Shown here: positions 26,918 to 35,598 of the stretch, piece by piece
Position numbering within the stretch: the first letter of the stretch is position 1
Layout: each line of letters starts with the position of its first letter
DNA from: Myroides marinus
GTDB taxonomy: Bacteria > Bacteroidota > Bacteroidia > Flavobacteriales > Flavobacteriaceae
Direction: 5' to 3'
DNA length: 64,000 bases
Assembly (NCBI RefSeq): GCF_900109075.1
Contig: NZ_FNYS01000003.1
Span: forward strand, 62,001-126,000
Position numbers and translations under genes: made by a program
The notes under the pieces: generated by a model
Seen by the model: only the letters and a program-made list of their open reading frames with translations
What the model was told of the DNA's origin: nothing
Databases searched by the model: none

Positions 26918-26956
26918 TAGCTGTAAAAGTATTTTTACATAAAAAACAATTATAGT

Positions 26957-28075
26957 ATGAAGTTTATAGTATCGAGTTCCTACTTGTTAAAGCAATTACA
27001 AGTTCTAGGTAGTGTGATAAACAGTAGTAATACCTTACATATCTTAGATAACTTCTTATTTGAGTTAGATAATAATGTATTAAAGGTATCTGCTTCAGAT
27101 TTAGAGACTACAATGTCTGCTACTTTAGAAATTGAATCTACAAGTCAAGGAAGTATAGCTGTTCCTGCAAAATTATTGTTGGAGACTTTAAAAACATTTC
27201 CTGAGCAGCCATTGACTTTTTCAGTTAAGGAAAACAATACGATTGAAATTAGTTCAGACGTAGGTAAATACGTATTAGCATATGCACAAGGAGAGGAGTT
27301 CCCTAAAGCTGAGTCTTTAGAAGATCCTTCTAAAACTGAAGTGCCTGCTGGAGTATTAGCAACAGCAATTAGCAAAACAATATTTGCTGCAGGAAATGAT
27401 GATTTACGTCCAGTTATGTCTGGTGTATTCTTTCAGTTCTCACCATCAGGATTAATCTTTGTTGCTACTGATGCACATAAATTAGTAAAATATTCTCGTA
27501 CGGATATCGTATCTTCAAACGAAGCGAGCTTTATCATGCCTAAGAAGCCTCTTACTATCCTTAAGAGTATTTTAATGGCGTTAGGAGCAGATGTTAGTAT
27601 TGAATTCAACGAATCTAATGCACAGTTCTCTTTTGAAAACTATACTTTAACTTGTCGTTTAATCGATGGTAAGTATCCAAATTATGAAGCTGTAATTCCT
27701 AAAGAGAATCCAAATAAACTTTTAATCAACAGAACACAGTTCTTAAGTTCTGTTAGACGTGTGTCTATTTATGCAAATAAAACAACGCACCAGATTAGAT
27801 TAAAAGTGGCTGGTACAGAGCTTAACATTTCAGCTGAAGATATTGATTACTCAAACAAAGCTGATGAACGTTTAACTTGTGATTATCAAGGAGACGATAT
27901 GCAAATTGGATTTAACTCTAGATTTTTACTAGAAATGTTGAATAACTTGCAGTCTGATGATATTCTTTTAGAAATGTCATTACCTAATAGAGCAGGTATC
28001 TTAACTCCAGTAGATGGATTAGAAGAAGGCGAAACTGTTACTATGTTAGTAATGCCAGTAATGCTAAATAGCTAA
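26957..28075 (+). CDS. dnaN: DNA polymerase III beta sliding clamp
   Basis: 372 residues, the normal length. The three-domain clamp starts MKFIVSSSYLLKQLQVLGSV and ends 'PVMLNS'; 'AVIPKENPNKLLINR' and 'RPVMSGVFFQF' are typical clamp segments. It tethers the replicative polymerase to DNA. It lies next to gldFG rather than dnaA or recF, as often seen in Bacteroidetes. It has its own terminator. Confidence 0.95.
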   Translation: MKFIVSSSYLLKQLQVLGSVINSSNTLHILDNFLFELDNNVLKVSASDLETTMSATLEIESTSQGSIAVPAKLLLETLKTFPEQPLTFSVKENNTIEISSDVGKYVLAYAQGEEFPKAESLEDPSKTEVPAGVLATAISKTIFAAGNDDLRPVMSGVFFQFSPSGLIFVATDAHKLVKYSRTDIVSSNEASFIMPKKPLTILKSILMALGADVSIEFNESNAQFSFENYTLTCRLIDGKYPNYEAVIPKENPNKLLINRTQFLSSVRRVSIYANKTTHQIRLKVAGTELNISAEDIDYSNKADERLTCDYQGDDMQIGFNSRFLLEMLNNLQSDDILLEMSLPNRAGILTPVDGLEEGETVTMLVMPVMLNS

Positions 28076-28105
28076 TAAATACTCTATAAAGAGTTATTAT
28101 AATAT

Positions 28106-28139
28106 AAGGCTTCTCTTCATTTGAAGGGGAGCTTTTTTT
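28106..28139 (+). terminator. Terminator after dnaN
   Basis: 13-bp stem 28106-28118 with 28123-28135, including three G-U type pairs, 4-nt loop, then a T-run. Confidence 0.75.
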
Positions 28140-28156
28140 GTGCCTATAGTTTTTTA

Positions 28157-28372
28157 CTACTGTTGTTTGTAAAGATTTACGAGATACCAAATAAAAAATG
28201 TAAAGGCAAACAGGGTAAGGCTGAGTGATAAGGTAGATATGAGAAGTGCTATTTTAAAGGAAGTATCTGACCCAGTTAGTATTTGAATGTAGAGATAATC
28301 TAACGCGTGGTAGGTTATAAAGATAGCTACTAAAAGGATAAATATTTGGTTTGGTATTTTAGGTATTTTCAT
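28157..28372 (-). CDS. Small two-helix membrane protein
   Basis: 71 residues with two membrane segments (about 9-30 and 39-64) and a basic end (YLVNLYKQQ). No family recognised. The codon pattern is coding-like, and no competing frame is better. It follows the 28536-29042 gene in direction but is separated by 163 bases. Confidence 0.6.
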   Translation of the reverse strand: MKIPKIPNQIFILLVAIFITYHALDYLYIQILTGSDTSFKIALLISTLSLSLTLFAFTFFIWYLVNLYKQQ

Positions 28373-28535
28373 CGAGGTAATTTATTTGTACTTATACTGC
28401 TAAAAGCATACCAAAATATTAGCTATTATTTCTTTATACACATTCTGGGGACTAAAGATTTGAATAGTGTACAAATTTGCTGTTGGCTAAACAGTATTTG
28501 TTGTTTTTGTTGTTGTGAGTTTGGCTATTGTTGAG

Positions 28536-29042
28536 TTAGATTAGAGCTTCTGTAGAGGAAGCTATAATTGAATAAGTATCGATACATGTTTTGTTATGGT
28601 TTAATGTAGGGATACCTAATAGCTTTTTAAGACCATTTAAATTGTCCTTAATTTCTGAGCTTTTAATTTCTTCTTTGTTTTCTAATGAGTAGACCTGTTT
28701 AGAGATAATATCTTGAATCTCTGAGGTCTTGTAGTTTAGAAGCTCATTTTCATTAATTTGAAATAGAATTTTAAGTTTGTTTAAATCCTGTAGATGATCA
28801 TTTGTTAGATAATGTACACTGTTTAAGACTTCTAACTTTATATCTACAAAAAGATTGATAAGTGTCTTTTTAATACTTAGTATATTATCTATTTGATTGT
28901 TCTCAAGTACGCCATAGAATCCTATTGGGGTAACAATGCTTTGAGATAAGTAAGAAAGTATTTGTTGTGTGGTGTTTTTACTCTCTTGTTTTTCATTTAA
29001 TCTTGCAAAGTGGTCTTGCAAATCCGATTTAAAGATAATCAT
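28536..29042 (-). CDS. Hypothetical helical protein
   Basis: 168 residues, mostly alpha-helical and charged (many Lys, Glu, Asn, Gln), no signal peptide or membrane segment. Unrecognised. It is alone in its direction, upstream of a 350-base AT-rich gap. Confidence 0.65.
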   Translation of the reverse strand: MIIFKSDLQDHFARLNEKQESKNTTQQILSYLSQSIVTPIGFYGVLENNQIDNILSIKKTLINLFVDIKLEVLNSVHYLTNDHLQDLNKLKILFQINENELLNYKTSEIQDIISKQVYSLENKEEIKSSEIKDNLNGLKKLLGIPTLNHNKTCIDTYSIIASSTEALI

Positions 29043-29394
29043 AGTGATGTGTTTTTTATTTGTTTTCTTTTCTGTGGCTAAGATACTTAATTATGTTAAA
29101 ATTATTGTTTTTATGGTGTTTTTTGTAGATTATTAGATTATTTCTGTAAAAATGAGTATAGATTGAATTTAAAGTTTGTTAGTAGTGATTTTATTGTTTT
29201 TTTGAAGAGTAAACACGTTTGTTTTTAGTAAAAATATATTGCTAAATTTGGTCAGTTTGCGAATTTAATGTTGCCTAAGTATTAAATTACTGTTTATAAT
29301 ACTGTTTTTATGGAATGGTAGTGTAATTACAGATGTTTTTTTCTAATGAATATAATCAAATTAATTCTTTAGTTTTGTGTAAACGTTTAGGATA
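29043..29394. other. AT-rich intergenic region, 352 bp
   Basis: It separates divergent genes and should hold both promoters. A TAGTTTTG box at 29370-29377 could be the -7 element of the LytS-like kinase gene; no TTG lies at the right distance. No repeat or RNA gene seen. Confidence 0.5.
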
Positions 29395-30135
29395 ATGGAA
29401 ACTCTTCTATATATTATAATCTTTCTTTTATTGGTAATTATTGGTTGGTTAATCTATTCAGTTCGGTTGAGTAGTATTCAACGCAATGAGTTGATAAAAG
29501 AGAAACAATTGTTTGACTCTAAAATACGTTATCTACAGTTAGAAAACTTGGAGTCAAGATTAGATCCACATTTATTTAAGAACATTTTAAACTCTATTCA
29601 ATCACATGCTTATCAAACATACTATGCCCTTGATAAGATGGCAGGAGTTTTAGATTATATTCTATATGATAGCCAGCGTAAGATGGTTTCTTTAAAAGAA
29701 GAGCATGAGTTTACTTTAAGACTAATAGATATAAATAAAATAAAGTTAAATCCTCTTTTTAGATTAGACATTCGCTCAAGTATAGGAGAAAATGAAGGAC
29801 TGTATCACGAAGATCTAATAGCTCCTTTATTGTGTGTAGAGTTGATAGAAAACGCGTTTAAACACGCAGATTTAGCTAGTTCTGATGCATTTATTTCAAT
29901 ATTGTTTAAGCTTAAAAATAACCAATTTGATTTATTAGTTTCTAATAAAAAATCTCGCAAAAAGACTTTGACTAAAGACAAAGGAGGATATGGTCTTACA
30001 GCTTTGAATAAAAGATTAGAGCTAATTTATGGTAATACATTTAAACTAGAGAAGAGTGAAGACGATTCTATATATTCAATGCACTTAAAAATTAATTTAC
30101 ATGATTTCAAAACTAAAATGCATATTACTCGATGA
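29395..30135 (+). CDS. LytS-family sensor histidine kinase
   Basis: 246 residues. One N-terminal membrane helix (about 4-22) and a short coiled linker precede the His_kinase domain. The phosphoacceptor motif DPHLFKN gives H59. The ATPase domain has an N-box (ELIENAFKHAD, N153) and a G-box (GGYGLTALNKRL). There is no periplasmic sensor, so it may sense through the membrane or a partner. It overlaps the downstream regulator by 35 bases. Confidence 0.88.
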   Translation: METLLYIIIFLLLVIIGWLIYSVRLSSIQRNELIKEKQLFDSKIRYLQLENLESRLDPHLFKNILNSIQSHAYQTYYALDKMAGVLDYILYDSQRKMVSLKEEHEFTLRLIDINKIKLNPLFRLDIRSSIGENEGLYHEDLIAPLLCVELIENAFKHADLASSDAFISILFKLKNNQFDLLVSNKKSRKKTLTKDKGGYGLTALNKRLELIYGNTFKLEKSEDDSIYSMHLKINLHDFKTKMHITR

Positions 30136-30811
30136 TGAGATGCTTGGGCTTAAGTATCTTAAGATGCTATGTGAGCAAATAGAAGAAATCGAAGTCGTTA
30201 GAACCTATGATAACCCAACGGTGTTTTTAGAAGAGTTACCACAATTGGAGTTTGACGTGGCAATATTAGATATTAATATGCCAGGTATGGATGGTTTAAG
30301 TGTGGCACAGTTACTTCATAATAAAGGTGTAATATTTGTTACTGCATATAAAGAATACGCTTTAGAAGCCTTTGAGATTGAAGCTATAGATTATATCGCA
30401 AAACCTATTAAGAAAGAACGTCTGCACAAGGCTGTTCTAAAGGCTATGCGCCAGTGTAAGCCAATAGAGGATGTAAGCTTTATGACTATTAATTCTAATA
30501 AGGGAAAAGCATTATTACACTTTTCTGATATACTGTATATAAAGACAAATGAAATAGATAGTAGGGATAAAGATGTCTATCTAGATAATAATCAAGTGAT
30601 AGTAGCTAAAAATATGTCATTAGATAAATTCGTATCAGTATTGCCATCAAGTAAATTTTGTCAGATAAACAAAGGAGAGTTGATTGCTCTTAGAATTGTT
30701 CGTTTTTTTAGCCATGATTTGATTACAACCATGATTAAGACATTAGAAGGAAAGCCACTAGAACTCACACTCGGGATGACTTATAAGACAGACTTTTTAG
30801 AGAAGATTTAA
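30101..30811 (+). CDS. LytTR-family response regulator
   Basis: 236 residues. The receiver domain has D11/D12, phosphoacceptor D57 and 'YIAKPIKKERL'. The C-terminal LytTR DNA-binding domain runs from about 130 to 232 ('LLHFSDILYIKTNE', 'VSVLPSSKFCQINKGELI'). Its ATG lies within the kinase gene, giving a 35-base overlap; the two are clearly a pair. Confidence 0.9.
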   Translation: MISKLKCILLDDEMLGLKYLKMLCEQIEEIEVVRTYDNPTVFLEELPQLEFDVAILDINMPGMDGLSVAQLLHNKGVIFVTAYKEYALEAFEIEAIDYIAKPIKKERLHKAVLKAMRQCKPIEDVSFMTINSNKGKALLHFSDILYIKTNEIDSRDKDVYLDNNQVIVAKNMSLDKFVSVLPSSKFCQINKGELIALRIVRFFSHDLITTMIKTLEGKPLELTLGMTYKTDFLEKI

Positions 30812-30924
30812 AATTCATTACATAAAAATATAATTTCATTACAACATCGAATGCTTTGGACTCATATTTGCATTTTGTCAACTTAAATATTTAGAAGTTT
30901 GTCAAGAATAAAAAAGTAAATAGT

Positions 30925-33192
30925 ATGTCAAAGTTTAAAAATTCCCTTCTTTATTTCACTATTATAGGAGGGTGTTCTGCCTTAATGTATTGGGTAGTTT
31001 CTAAAGGAGTACGCTTAGAATCTGATGTTGTTAAAGTGGTATCAGATAAAACAGTATTTGAAAACTTTTTAAGTACTATACAGGATAATCTTAATTTACC
31101 ATTAGCGTTATTATTAGCACAGATTGTAACTATTGTGCTAGTTGCTCGTATTTTTGGTTGGATCTGTAAGAAAATAGGACAGCCCTCAGTAATAGGTGAA
31201 ATTATTGCTGGTATAGCATTAGGTCCCTCTTTTGTAGGAGCTTATTTTCCTGAATTTTCAGAAGCCTTATTTCCTGTTCAGTCATTAGGTAATCTTAGTT
31301 TTTTAAGTCAAATAGGTTTGATCTTATTCATGTTCGTCATAGGGATGGAATTAGATTTAAAAGTATTAAAAAATAAAGCTCATGATGCTGTACTTATTAG
31401 TCATGCGAGTATTATAATACCTTTTGCTTTAGGGATGACATTAGCGTATTATATATTTACGTCTTTTGCCCCAACGGGAGTTGAATTTCTTTCTTTTGGA
31501 TTATTTCTCGGGATATCGATGAGTATTACAGCATTTCCAGTACTTGCACGTATTGTACAAGAACGAGGACTGCAGAAAACACGACTAGGTACTATAGTTA
31601 TTACATGTGCAGCAGCAGACGATATTACAGCTTGGTGTTTATTAGCAGCCGTTATTGCTATTGTTCAGGCAGGTAGCTTTGTAAGTTCATTATATATAAT
31701 GGCATTAGCAATTATCTATGTAATTGTTATGCTGAAACTTGTTAAGCCTTTTTTAGCACGAATCGCTAAATATCAATCAGCTAGTAATTTATTATCAAAA
31801 GGAACTGTTGCAATCTTTTTATTGACGTTAATCATTTCTGCTTATTGTACAGAGGTTATTGGAATCCACGCGTTATTTGGTGCGTTTATGATGGGAGCTG
31901 TAATGCCTGACAATATGAAGATCAGAAATATCTTTATAGAGAAAGTAGAAGATATCGCTGTTGTATTATTCTTACCACTATTTTTCGTCTATACAGGATT
32001 ACGTACAGAAATAGGATTGCTTAATGAGCCATATTTATGGAAGGTCACAGGTATAATTATTTTAGTTGCAACTCTCGGTAAGTTTGTAGGAAGTGCATTA
32101 ACTGCGAAAATCGTGGGTATCTCCTGGAAAGATAGTTTGACCATTGGAGCTCTTATGAATACGAGAGGACTAATGGAGTTGATTGTTCTTAATATTGGTT
32201 TTGATTTAGGAGTATTGACAGGAGAGGTGTTTGCCATGATGGTAATTATGGCTCTAGCGACTACATTTATGACAGGACCTGTATTAGATCTTATAGCGAA
32301 GATATTTGGACCCTTAGTGGATGAAGAAACAAGTGCTACAACGCCTAATCTAGGAAAATACCAAGTGTCTTTGTTTTTTGAAAATAAAGCAAGCTTAGCG
32401 CCTTTAATGAGGCTAGCAAGTAGTTTTGTAGGAAAGAATAATGCTGACACAGGAATAACAGCGATGCACTTAGTCGAAAGTAATGAGGTAAATGCGTTTA
32501 CTTCTACAGAATATGAGGGAGAGATATTTGAGGCAGTACAAGAAGAGGCAACTGTATTAGATCAAGAAGTGCAGACATATTATAAAGTGTCTAATGATAT
32601 AGAAAGTGATGTAGTCAATGTAGTCAATGAACAAATCAGTGATTTACTATTAATAGAAATGGGATATTCTATATACCGTGGATCACTTTTAGGAAATATA
32701 CTTGGGTTTACTACACGTATTATTAATCCAGATGTATTATTAAATAAAGTAATCGGAAAAGAGAAGTTCTTCGAGAACTCATGGTTTAATGCACGAACTC
32801 AACAAATACTAAATAGATCTAAAGTTCCTGTAGGAGTATTTATTAATAAAGATTTTGATAAAGTAGAGCAAATCTTTTTACCAGTATTCTCAAAACAAGA
32901 TTTAAAGCTTTTAAGTTACGCACAAAAGTGGATTCGCAATAGTGATGCCCAAATAACAGTGTTAGATGCTACAGGACAGTTAGAAAATTACCCTGAATTT
33001 AAAGAGCAAATACGTCTTATTGAACAATTTAAACCTAATCACATTAGGATAGTTAGTGCGAAAGAAGTCGATAAGGAATTTATTGAAGAATTTGACCTGA
33101 TGCTTATAAGCTTAGATAGTTGGAAAGATTTAGTAGAAGAAAGAAGAACTTGGCTGAATAATGCTCCTTCTATGTTATTAATTCAACTATAA
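30925..33192 (+). CDS. Cation:proton antiporter (CPA2 type) with long C-terminal domain
   Basis: 755 residues. After one N-terminal helix, the Na+/H+ exchanger domain runs from about 52 to 460 with some 12 helices. It contains 'IGQPSVIGEIIAGIALGPS', 'MFVIGMELDLK', 'ITCAAADDITAWCLLA' and 'GALMNTRGLMELIVLNIG'. The double Asp (ADD) suggests an electrogenic type. A soluble C-terminal domain of about 290 residues, probably with a Usp-like fold, follows. Possible roles are pH or Na+/K+ homeostasis. Confidence 0.87.
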   Translation: MSKFKNSLLYFTIIGGCSALMYWVVSKGVRLESDVVKVVSDKTVFENFLSTIQDNLNLPLALLLAQIVTIVLVARIFGWICKKIGQPSVIGEIIAGIALGPSFVGAYFPEFSEALFPVQSLGNLSFLSQIGLILFMFVIGMELDLKVLKNKAHDAVLISHASIIIPFALGMTLAYYIFTSFAPTGVEFLSFGLFLGISMSITAFPVLARIVQERGLQKTRLGTIVITCAAADDITAWCLLAAVIAIVQAGSFVSSLYIMALAIIYVIVMLKLVKPFLARIAKYQSASNLLSKGTVAIFLLTLIISAYCTEVIGIHALFGAFMMGAVMPDNMKIRNIFIEKVEDIAVVLFLPLFFVYTGLRTEIGLLNEPYLWKVTGIIILVATLGKFVGSALTAKIVGISWKDSLTIGALMNTRGLMELIVLNIGFDLGVLTGEVFAMMVIMALATTFMTGPVLDLIAKIFGPLVDEETSATTPNLGKYQVSLFFENKASLAPLMRLASSFVGKNNADTGITAMHLVESNEVNAFTSTEYEGEIFEAVQEEATVLDQEVQTYYKVSNDIESDVVNVVNEQISDLLLIEMGYSIYRGSLLGNILGFTTRIINPDVLLNKVIGKEKFFENSWFNARTQQILNRSKVPVGVFINKDFDKVEQIFLPVFSKQDLKLLSYAQKWIRNSDAQITVLDATGQLENYPEFKEQIRLIEQFKPNHIRIVSAKEVDKEFIEEFDLMLISLDSWKDLVEERRTWLNNAPSMLLIQL

Positions 33193-33240
33193 GAATAGAA
33201 TAATCATTATCCATATCTAGTATAATTATTAATTTGTTTG

Positions 33241-33270
33241 GCTACCCTTATTTATAAGGGTAGCTTTTAT
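33241..33270 (+). terminator. Terminator after the antiporter gene
   Basis: 10-bp stem 33241-33250 with 33255-33264 (GCTACCCTTA/TAAGGGTAGC), 4-nt loop, T-rich tail. Confidence 0.85.
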
Positions 33271-33333
33271 TTTATTAGGAGCGCTGTTAGTGCCGAAGTT
33301 ATTTAATATCTTCACATTAGAAAAGAAATAGTA

Positions 33334-34803
33334 ATGATAGAGTTAGAAACAAGTATTCACGATGCCTATTCTTTAGAGGTAAAAGTTGGGTTTAAATCAG
33401 ATAAGATTGGCCAGCAAGCTGAGTTTGAAAGCAATACGTGGCTATTTATTCCTAATAGCTTAGATATTAACGCTTCTACTTATAGGAAAGAGCAATTCTA
33501 TTCAGATGTGAAATCTAAAATAAGGTTTATTACTCCTACATATCTTTTAAAGGAAATTGTAGATAATGGTGCTGTTCCTCTAAATAATTTAAAGTCAGCT
33601 TTAAATGATGTTTTAACTGATGATAAGTCTGACATGGACTTATTGATGGAGTATGAGTTTCAGCTAAAGATGTTTATGGCTATTTTTAGGAGTGCTCTTA
33701 GAGACCATATTACATTTACAAAGAAGTGTATTACTACTGAAGATTTTGAAGAACAATGTATTGAGTTTGTCGCTATTGTAGATAATATTTCTATTCAATT
33801 TAGAGCTATTAGAGAGTTGATAGATAATATTGAAGAAGAGAATGAGATTAGAAATTTTTATGAATTTGCTGATGAATATTTATCATATGCAATTATACAT
33901 CAGATTTTTAATTTTCTAGAAAGACTTTCTGTCGAACAATATAAATCTGTTTATCAACATTTTGTAGGGTTGATTTCAAGAGAAAAAGAATATATGCGTA
34001 AGCAGAACTATCTTGATATTATTAAAGGAGATAAAGAGAATAATCAGAAAGTTGTTTATAGACATGCGATGCTAGATAAATACATAGAATCAGATTTAGT
34101 ATTAACCTCTAATAAACGAAGAGATGAGGATGGCGTTATAGCACAGCAGATTTATTATAGTTTAGCAGCTGGGTTATCTATGATATTTGCAACTGTTATC
34201 GCCTTTTCTTTCCAACAGAAGTACGGTAATTTCACAATGCCTCTTTTTGTTGCATTAGTAATTAGTTATATGTTAAAAGATAGGATTAAGGAATTAATGA
34301 GGTACTATTTTATTGGAAAAATAGGAGGTAAGTATTATGATAATAAAACTAATATTAGTGTAAAGGAGCAAAAAATAGGTTGGATTAGAGAAGCTATTGA
34401 TTTTATTGCAGAGGATAAAGTGCCAGAAGAGGTACTTAATATCCGAGATCGCTCAGCCCTACTTGAGATAGAGAACAAAATTCACAACGAGAAGATATTG
34501 TTGTATAGAAAGAAAGTCCACTTAGATAATAAGAAGGTGATTAAGGAAAGTACCTATGCTTTTGATGGAATAAATGATATAATGCATTTTAATCTGACTA
34601 GGTTTAGCCAGCGTATGAATAACCCTTATATAGCTGTATATACACTGGATGATGAGACAGGTGAACCCGAACAAGTATTAGCAGATAAAATATATTATCT
34701 AAACTTTATAACTCAAATAAAGTATGATGGAAAGGTCGACTATAAACGTTTTAGGGTGGTATGTAAACGAACAGGAATAGAGGCAATTGAAGCTCTAGCA
34801 TAA
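33334..34803 (+). CDS. Hypothetical membrane-associated protein
   Basis: 489 residues. A long charged, helical N-terminal region (1-270) is followed by two membrane segments (about 277-292 and 298-312) and a C-terminal basic and mixed domain ('DRIKELMRYYFIGKIGG' directly after the second helix, 'FNLTRFSQRMNNPY' near the end). Both large parts should face the cytoplasm. I do not recognise the family. It stands alone, with a long non-coding region behind it. Confidence 0.7.
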   Translation: MIELETSIHDAYSLEVKVGFKSDKIGQQAEFESNTWLFIPNSLDINASTYRKEQFYSDVKSKIRFITPTYLLKEIVDNGAVPLNNLKSALNDVLTDDKSDMDLLMEYEFQLKMFMAIFRSALRDHITFTKKCITTEDFEEQCIEFVAIVDNISIQFRAIRELIDNIEEENEIRNFYEFADEYLSYAIIHQIFNFLERLSVEQYKSVYQHFVGLISREKEYMRKQNYLDIIKGDKENNQKVVYRHAMLDKYIESDLVLTSNKRRDEDGVIAQQIYYSLAAGLSMIFATVIAFSFQQKYGNFTMPLFVALVISYMLKDRIKELMRYYFIGKIGGKYYDNKTNISVKEQKIGWIREAIDFIAEDKVPEEVLNIRDRSALLEIENKIHNEKILLYRKKVHLDNKKVIKESTYAFDGINDIMHFNLTRFSQRMNNPYIAVYTLDDETGEPEQVLADKIYYLNFITQIKYDGKVDYKRFRVVCKRTGIEAIEALA

Positions 34804-35178
34804 TCTCCTTTTCCTATAAGAGTAGATTAAGAACTAAGAATATGTTAAGTATTCACTATTTATTGCATTACTGTTTATAGTTATAAACCTATTAGCAAGG
34901 CTTTTTTTTGTATTATCTCTTATTCCTGTATAAATACTGTTCAATATTTAAATCGTTGGACAGTTCTGGGACAATAAGCTGAGTATACTGGACTAGAAGT
35001 GTTGTTTGTCCACCTATTGTCCAACTATACATTATGAATAGTCCTATCTTAGATATATTCAACAAATAAGGTATTAACCTTATTATACATTAATTCTTGT
35101 TTATAGAGTTGAATAATTGCCTTTTGTTCTTTGGAATGGAGTATTGAGATATAATAAATAGGAGGGATACTAGTCTTA
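34804..35178. other. Intergenic region with paired inverted half-sites, 375 bp
   Basis: It lies between the ends of two convergent genes. It carries two GGACA motifs (34958, 34969) and two TGTCC motifs (35007, 35018) in mirror arrangement, described in the findings. No coding frame is credible. Confidence 0.6.
34955..35025. repeat. Imperfect inverted repeat of about 21-bp arms
   Basis: Arms 34955-34975 and 35005-35025. GTTGGACA and TGTCCAAC match fully at the outer ends, and the inner GGACAA/TTGTCC pair matches with a 5-bp unlike stretch between. The two GGACA copies and the two TGTCC copies are each 11 bp apart. Confidence 0.55.
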
Positions 35179-35206
35179 TTATAAAATAAGAACTAGTGTC
35201 CCTCCT
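35160..35206 (-). terminator. Long hairpin overlapping the end of the EamA gene
   Basis: Arms 35160-35180 and 35185-35206 pair over 21 bp with one G-U type pair and one bulged A; loop of four bases. The stop codon (35179-35181) is in the loop side and the last eight or nine codons form one arm. An AT-rich stretch follows on the minus strand. Confidence 0.7.
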
Positions 35207-35592
35207 ACGATTAGGCACCCACCTATTATGGTTTTTAGATCTAAAGGTTCTTTTAAAAATAAAAAAGAGATAATTAGTACAAATACGATGCTAAGCTTAT
35301 CTATTGGTGCTACCTTAGATACAGGGCCAGATTCTAAAGCTTTAAAATAAAAGATCCAAGATAATCCAGTAGCAATACCAGAAGCGACTAAGAATATTAG
35401 ATTGTATTTGCTTAACTCTTTGACAGACTTGAAGTCATTATTGGCTAAGACAATTCCCCAAGCTAAAACTAATACCACGCTAGTTCTAATCGCTGTAGCT
35501 AAATTTCCATTAATCCCTTTTACTCCTATTTTTGATAAAATAGCTGTCATAGCAGCGAAGATAGCAGAGAGGAGAGCATAGTATTTCCACAT
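35179..35592 (-). CDS. Half-size EamA/DMT transporter (four to five helices)
   Basis: 137 residues with about five membrane segments. It has the pattern of one EamA repeat ('LSAIFAAMTAILSKIGVKGI' at the start, 'FYFKALESGPVSKVAPIDKLSIVFV' in the middle, 'LIVGGTLVLIL' at the end). Typical EamA transporters have two repeats, so this one may work as a dimer. Substrate unknown. It is the last gene of a leftward group of three. Confidence 0.82.
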   Translation of the reverse strand: MWKYYALLSAIFAAMTAILSKIGVKGINGNLATAIRTSVVLVLAWGIVLANNDFKSVKELSKYNLIFLVASGIATGLSWIFYFKALESGPVSKVAPIDKLSIVFVLIISFLFLKEPLDLKTIIGGCLIVGGTLVLIL

Positions 35593-35598
35593 AATTGT

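Noticed and set aside
28346..28534. 62-codon plus-strand frame
   Set aside because: Overlaps the small membrane protein gene, with Cys/Phe-rich low-complexity sequence; likely a shadow.
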